Source of the DNA: Mytilus californianus
Taxonomy: Eukaryota; Mollusca; Bivalvia; Mytilida; Mytilidae
Direction of reading: 5' to 3'
Assembly (NCBI RefSeq): GCF_021869535.1
Contig: NW_026262690.1
Coordinates: forward strand, 66,489,995-66,553,994
DNA length: 64,000 bases
Part shown: positions 59,640 through 64,000 of the stretch, one piece after another
How the letters are laid out: every line of letters starts with the position of its first letter
How positions within the stretch are numbered: position 1 is the stretch's first letter
Position numbers and translations under genes: made by a program
Notes under the pieces: generated by a model
Databases searched by the model: none
What the model was told of the DNA's origin: nothing
What the model saw: the letters and a program-made list of their open reading frames with translations, nothing else

Positions 59640-60120
59640 ACTTGGCCAAACTATTGAAAACTTCAAGCTTAGTGGGTATTATAAATATTCAAATATCTTT
59701 TAACAGAAAGTAAATGCATGGGATATCTAATCAAGGCTTACAGGGTACTACTCAACATTATGAATCTCCAAACAAAATATCAAATCCTTGATACATAAAC
59801 TAAGAAAAAAATGGCAAAAAATCCACGCTCAGTTGTCCTGGGTATTATAGAAGTATTGTCAAACAGAAAGTGACTGCCCGCAGATCTGAAAATTGCTTAT
59901 ACAGTTCAACTCTGCATTTTGCAGCTCTTGTCACAAGGTGTCAAGACATAATATCAAACTATTCCTTAATACTGTAGCTAAAAAGTATGTTGCAAAAAAA
60001 TTCCATGTTGAGTGGACATAAAAAATTTCACAGTATCTTCAAAAAGTAAGTGACTGTTAAGCAGATTTTAAACAATATAAATCTATGAATCATTTACCAA
60101 TACATGTACTTGCAAAACAT
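59640..60120. repeat. Relic tandem core, about 175-bp units
   Basis: Three units share AACAGAAAGTAA.TG.., ACAGT.CAACTCTGCATT-like text, CCAAACAAAATATCAAA.. and TGGCAAAAAAT.CA. No tail or head. It starts about 200 bp upstream (in gene direction) of the PH-start exon. Confidence 0.45.
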
Positions 60121-63100
60121 TTTGAAACCAACTTTATTTCAAGCAAATAATGGCATTGTATCTTAAAAAAAATAGAATCATGAAGTTTTTAAAAACTTTG
60201 GTAAATTCATGTGATAAAATGTTTAAGAATTTACAGAAAGAGAACAAAATAGGTACAATTGCTCTGTATATCGAAGACAAAATATCTTTGCATCCTCCTA
60301 TTGTTGTGAAGCGCTTAAAAGGAAATTTTCTTTTATATCATCAGCACTGTACGGTATTGAAAGATTAAGATCTTTAAAACAACAATCATTGCAACATTTA
60401 TTTACGTAGACATATTTTCACTGCATTTAACAGTAATACAAGAAATACAGAAGCTAAGAAGTGATCCTCTAGTTTCTACATGATATCAGCACACTAAATG
60501 TTAGTCAAAGGAAGATAACTCTGGTTAGTCAGTCTGCAAGCACAGCAAAAGAAGATAGTACAGATTTGTCAGGACTTTAAAGAAAACTTATTTAAAAGCA
60601 CACTTCAATTAAAAAAAAACTAATTAAAGATTGTATATGTTTCATTTGTTTTCTCTGAAAGGTTGATAATGAGTAATTTTAAAGTTAATTATTTAAACTT
60701 CATTGATTAATTGATGTTTGCTAATGTCCAGTGGCAATTATTGATACATGTACATATTCAGGACGATAAATATACAATGAAGATTTTAAATCAACTGAGA
60801 CATCAGAAAAAACAAAATTTTGCTTTGATAATATATTTCAAAGAATGTTTTTATATAATTATATTTTTATGAATAAATATATGTCAATATAAATGACACA
60901 GCTGTTGACTGAAGTACCAATGTTAAATTAAGTGCAAATTAGACATTCTTTCACTTTCTCAACATACATTGTAAGTTTATCAACTGATAAAATCTTTTAA
61001 AGTGTATCAAAATACTTCATTGAATAGAGCTTCAAGATATATATTATATACCCAATTAAGGATAATATAGATACATATAGCGGGATGTACATTTACACAC
61101 TTTCTAAGGTTGGCGTTATAGTATCTATGCAAAAGAATTCTTTCAGAACTGAATAATTTTTATGCAAAGAAATACCTACAATAAACTGTGCAATGAAAAA
61201 TATTTGGGTTTCGTGAATGATAAATCTGTGCAAAACCTAAAGGCTGTGAAAATACTGTTGTTTCGACATCTATTGACATTTAGCTCTATACCTCAAAAAG
61301 TGAGGGTTTCATAATTCTTGTCAATAGTATGTTGGCATATTGGAGTTTATCTACCCTAACTCTGATTTTGATGCTCATGTCAAAGGGTCTTCTCACCAAC
61401 ACAAGTCACAATACCGCACATGAAACATTTGTCATACTTGGTTTTTATTTATGAGCATCTAAATATGTTAGAAACACCTTTAGATGATTAAATGTTTCTT
61501 GTGTGATATTGTGACTAACATTACTGAGAAGACCCTGCGATACCAGTTTAAAATATCTTTTGACAGAGTACATTTGTACACCCGACTTTGATCTCATTTT
61601 CATTTTTTATTGGTCAATGCAAAGTTTTGTTTTTAGTTCTATTATGTTGCTAGAGTTGTCTTTAACTTGCAGCAAGGTGTGATCTTTTGTTTAAAGTTTA
61701 AAGACTCACTCTGACTTTTAAATTGAAGAACAGCTATAACAGCATTGTTCCTTTGCTTTTCATTTACCCAAGTGTGTATAGTGATTTTGTTATATGACTT
61801 GAATTTTCTCCTTTCTTTTTCATTATGTACATTTTGCAATGATCATATACATGCATGTAGGCCACATTGCTTATCGAAACTGACCTTATCGTGGAAACTT
61901 AAAATTGATCACTGTACAATGAAATAAAGTCAACATAAAGTGTATTGCAAATGTTTAACTCCATTGCCTATGGATTAGTATCCCTATGTCTGTCATTCCA
62001 CGAATTTGTCACAGGCAAATTGCAAGTTTTTTAAAATGAAAGTTTTTTAATCATATGGGTAGGGTGAATACCATGTATCTAAAATCAATGCATTACACAT
62101 GTACATTGAAAGGAATGAGACATAAAAAATATAAATGACAGATACTAAGAGATGACAACAACTAAGTTGATCTTTTATATACAATGTACCAGGTGAGTGT
62201 AAATCGTTATACATGTATATCCATCATCCCCAAAAAATAATTTATTATTACTATAATAGGACAGCCTTTAATGCCTAGCAACAAAATTTCTCTATTGGTA
62301 AGCTGGTATGAGAAGTAGTATTAGTGGTGATACCAGAACAATTTACGTACCAACCTCTGTTTTCCTCCCTGAAAACATACAAGGAAAATAAACATTTATA
62401 CATGAAAACAGTATCAAAATGTGCACCAGTCATCCAGTCAAGTTTCACCCATGAATCCCTTTATTCTTATTACCTAGCAGGACCTTTTTTGCTTTAAAAA
62501 CTTTGTAGCAAATCTAACTAATTACTAAGGCTGTTAATTTCAAATGACATTTCAATTTTGTAACTACATTATCTCCTAACTTCATTTATATTACTAGATA
62601 ACCAATCCATATACTAAGTCATATATGACAAAGTTTTGGGTGTTACAAAACATGTAAATGTTGGTTAACGTCTTTCACCAACCTTCACGATGTTAAATAC
62701 AGTAATTCATTACTTTTTCACATCAGATAGAAGACAGTTGAAGCCAAAATGGTAACACATAGACAATTAATTTTACTAATTGCATGTATAGTTTCTTATG
62801 ATATCTTTTTATATTCTACATGTATATTCCAGTACATAATTTAATGATCAAAGTTGATTGAATATTGAAATAATAAGAGTACATGTACAAACATATTAAA
62901 ATGATATCTCTAGAATCACTGCACTTATCTTGTATTTGAAACAAGTTGTGCAGAAAATATTGCAAATACTGCATTTTTCTTTTTCTCTTTTTTGTATTTA
63001 TAGCAGATTTCCAAAAAATAATTCATTACTTGGACTGCAATTAAATTTGCTCTGCTAAAGCAAAGAAGATAAATAATTGTTATATGTTTAAAAATAGTAT

Positions 63101-64000
63101 GTTCCAATTTAATGTTCGTTTTTAATCTTCACTGTACTAATCTTCATATTTTAATTTCCATCAGTCCTGTCAACTTAGTTTAGATACTTTCTATCATCCT
63201 TTAATAAATATGAATGAAAAAGTTATAAATCATGACATTTATTGCTTAAAGGAATTACCAATCATGAAAAATTTACTAATATTTTGTAAAATATTGATTG
63301 AAATGTAAATATAGAAAGTTTTCCATTAATGATTTTATCCTTTAGGGATAATGACAATGTTTGATATGAAATTGACATCTGCTTCAGAATTTTACACAAT
63401 TGTTGAACAAAAACCATTTTCAGTTAAAATTATTATTTTATTAAAAATAATTATCATACATCAATATGGTAGTTTTTGTAAATGCAATTTGTGTATACTT
63501 ATAGATTTATTTACATAAGATTTATAAATAGATATAATTTATCAACAAATGTTGCCAGTTTTGGCTATTAAACTTATTCTAAAGACATGATTTAAAGAGA
63601 AGTAAAACTTCAATACATCGGACAGCGATACTACATGCATCATGACTACATCAGTGGTGATATTAACCAACATAAAATAATTAAATACAAGAGGTTGATC
63701 AAAACACACTGAAAGCATCTGTTAACTTTCTATTTTAAACATGTTATTTTCACACCTTATTACCTGCTGTTGGTAATGTAGATGCAGCAGGTACATGTAA
63801 TACAGAATACAATCTGATGTACACTAAATGTTGCAAAATCCTTTGTATTGAAATGGAAATTAGAAATGCAGACAAAAACTTGCTGTACACGATAGCAAAA
63901 ACAATTGATTTGAATGGCAATCCAGAACACAATCCTATTATATTAACAAGGAATTATTTGAATCTGGAATAATTTTGATGCATGCATTGCTAAAGTTTAC
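60121..64000. other. Upstream part of the DGK gene, no recognised exon except the microexon candidate
   Basis: AT-rich. A minus-strand frame at 63750-63932 has a possible donor near 63767 but no family resemblance. The first exon of the PH-containing isoform, expected to encode a low-complexity N-terminus, is probably beyond 64000. Confidence 0.5.
62351..62368 (-). CDS. Candidate 18-nt microexon upstream of the PH exons
   Basis: On the minus strand a good pyrimidine tract and acceptor (TTTTCCTTGTATGTTTTCAG) is followed by 18 nt and a GTACGT donor. The exon would encode GGKQRL and is phase 0, so it joins in frame to the PH-start exon 2.9 kb downstream. Vertebrate DGK delta/eta have a short basic stretch just before the PH domain, which is compatible but too little to prove homology. 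The splice signals are visible; the exon itself is inferred. A chance pair of splice signals at this spacing cannot be excluded. Confidence 0.4.

Noticed and set aside
63767-63932. Possible upstream minus-strand exon ending at AACAGCAG and GTAATA
   Set aside because: The peptide has no resemblance to the DGK N-terminus and no convincing acceptor; composition is ordinary AT-rich.

Overview
The window looks like nuclear DNA of a bivalve mollusc, most likely a mussel (Mytilus or a close relative). It is AT-rich with almost no long reading frames. It carries dispersed sequences I recognise as typical of mussel genomes (near 5150-5345, 12705-12775, 14310-14550 and 18570-18850) and many tandem-cored elements of the pearl / HINE (Helentron-associated) type known from bivalves. 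There is no prokaryotic gene organisation, and I see no rRNA, tRNA or CRISPR array.

One protein-coding gene is recognisable, on the minus strand. Four short exons (59393-59437, 31788-31850, 29704-29784, 9518-9622), all phase 0 with GT/AG boundaries, join into a 98-residue PH domain that closely matches the N-terminal PH domain of type II diacylglycerol kinases (DGK delta/eta). The C1, catalytic and SAM parts must lie beyond position 1. Three further pieces are inferred: an 18-nt microexon upstream (62351-62368), a 21-nt microexon inside the PH region (13359-13379), and an alternative first exon (3371-3475) with a perfect CRE 86 bp upstream. The last would start a PH-less isoform.

The rest is intron. 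Positions 1-9517 hold pearl/HINE-type elements and the alternative first exon. The 20.1-kb intron 9623-29703 holds a perfect 193-bp tandem duplication beside the acceptor, several pearl/HINE elements, a minisatellite and a TTAA-flanked MITE. The 27.5-kb intron 31851-59392 is mostly a cluster (33.26-57.0 kb) of one element family, called D here. D elements have a defined head, a 126/135-bp minisatellite core, 35-bp repeats carrying ATTGCGCAAT, about 160-bp repeats, a GAC microsatellite and a terminal hairpin ending in GTCGTATAAAAA. Three near-identical 1.89-kb units lie in tandem (33741-39412). The cluster also holds two DNA-transposon-like insertions and long segmental copies.

The most interesting pattern is at the ends of these elements. 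Several families with unrelated cores end in a short hairpin followed by A-rich sequence. In the families whose head is preserved, the 3' arm of that hairpin is also the reverse complement of a short motif near the head. The motif differs from family to family but changes together at both ends. This suggests one shared replication or transposition mechanism recognising structure rather than a fixed sequence.
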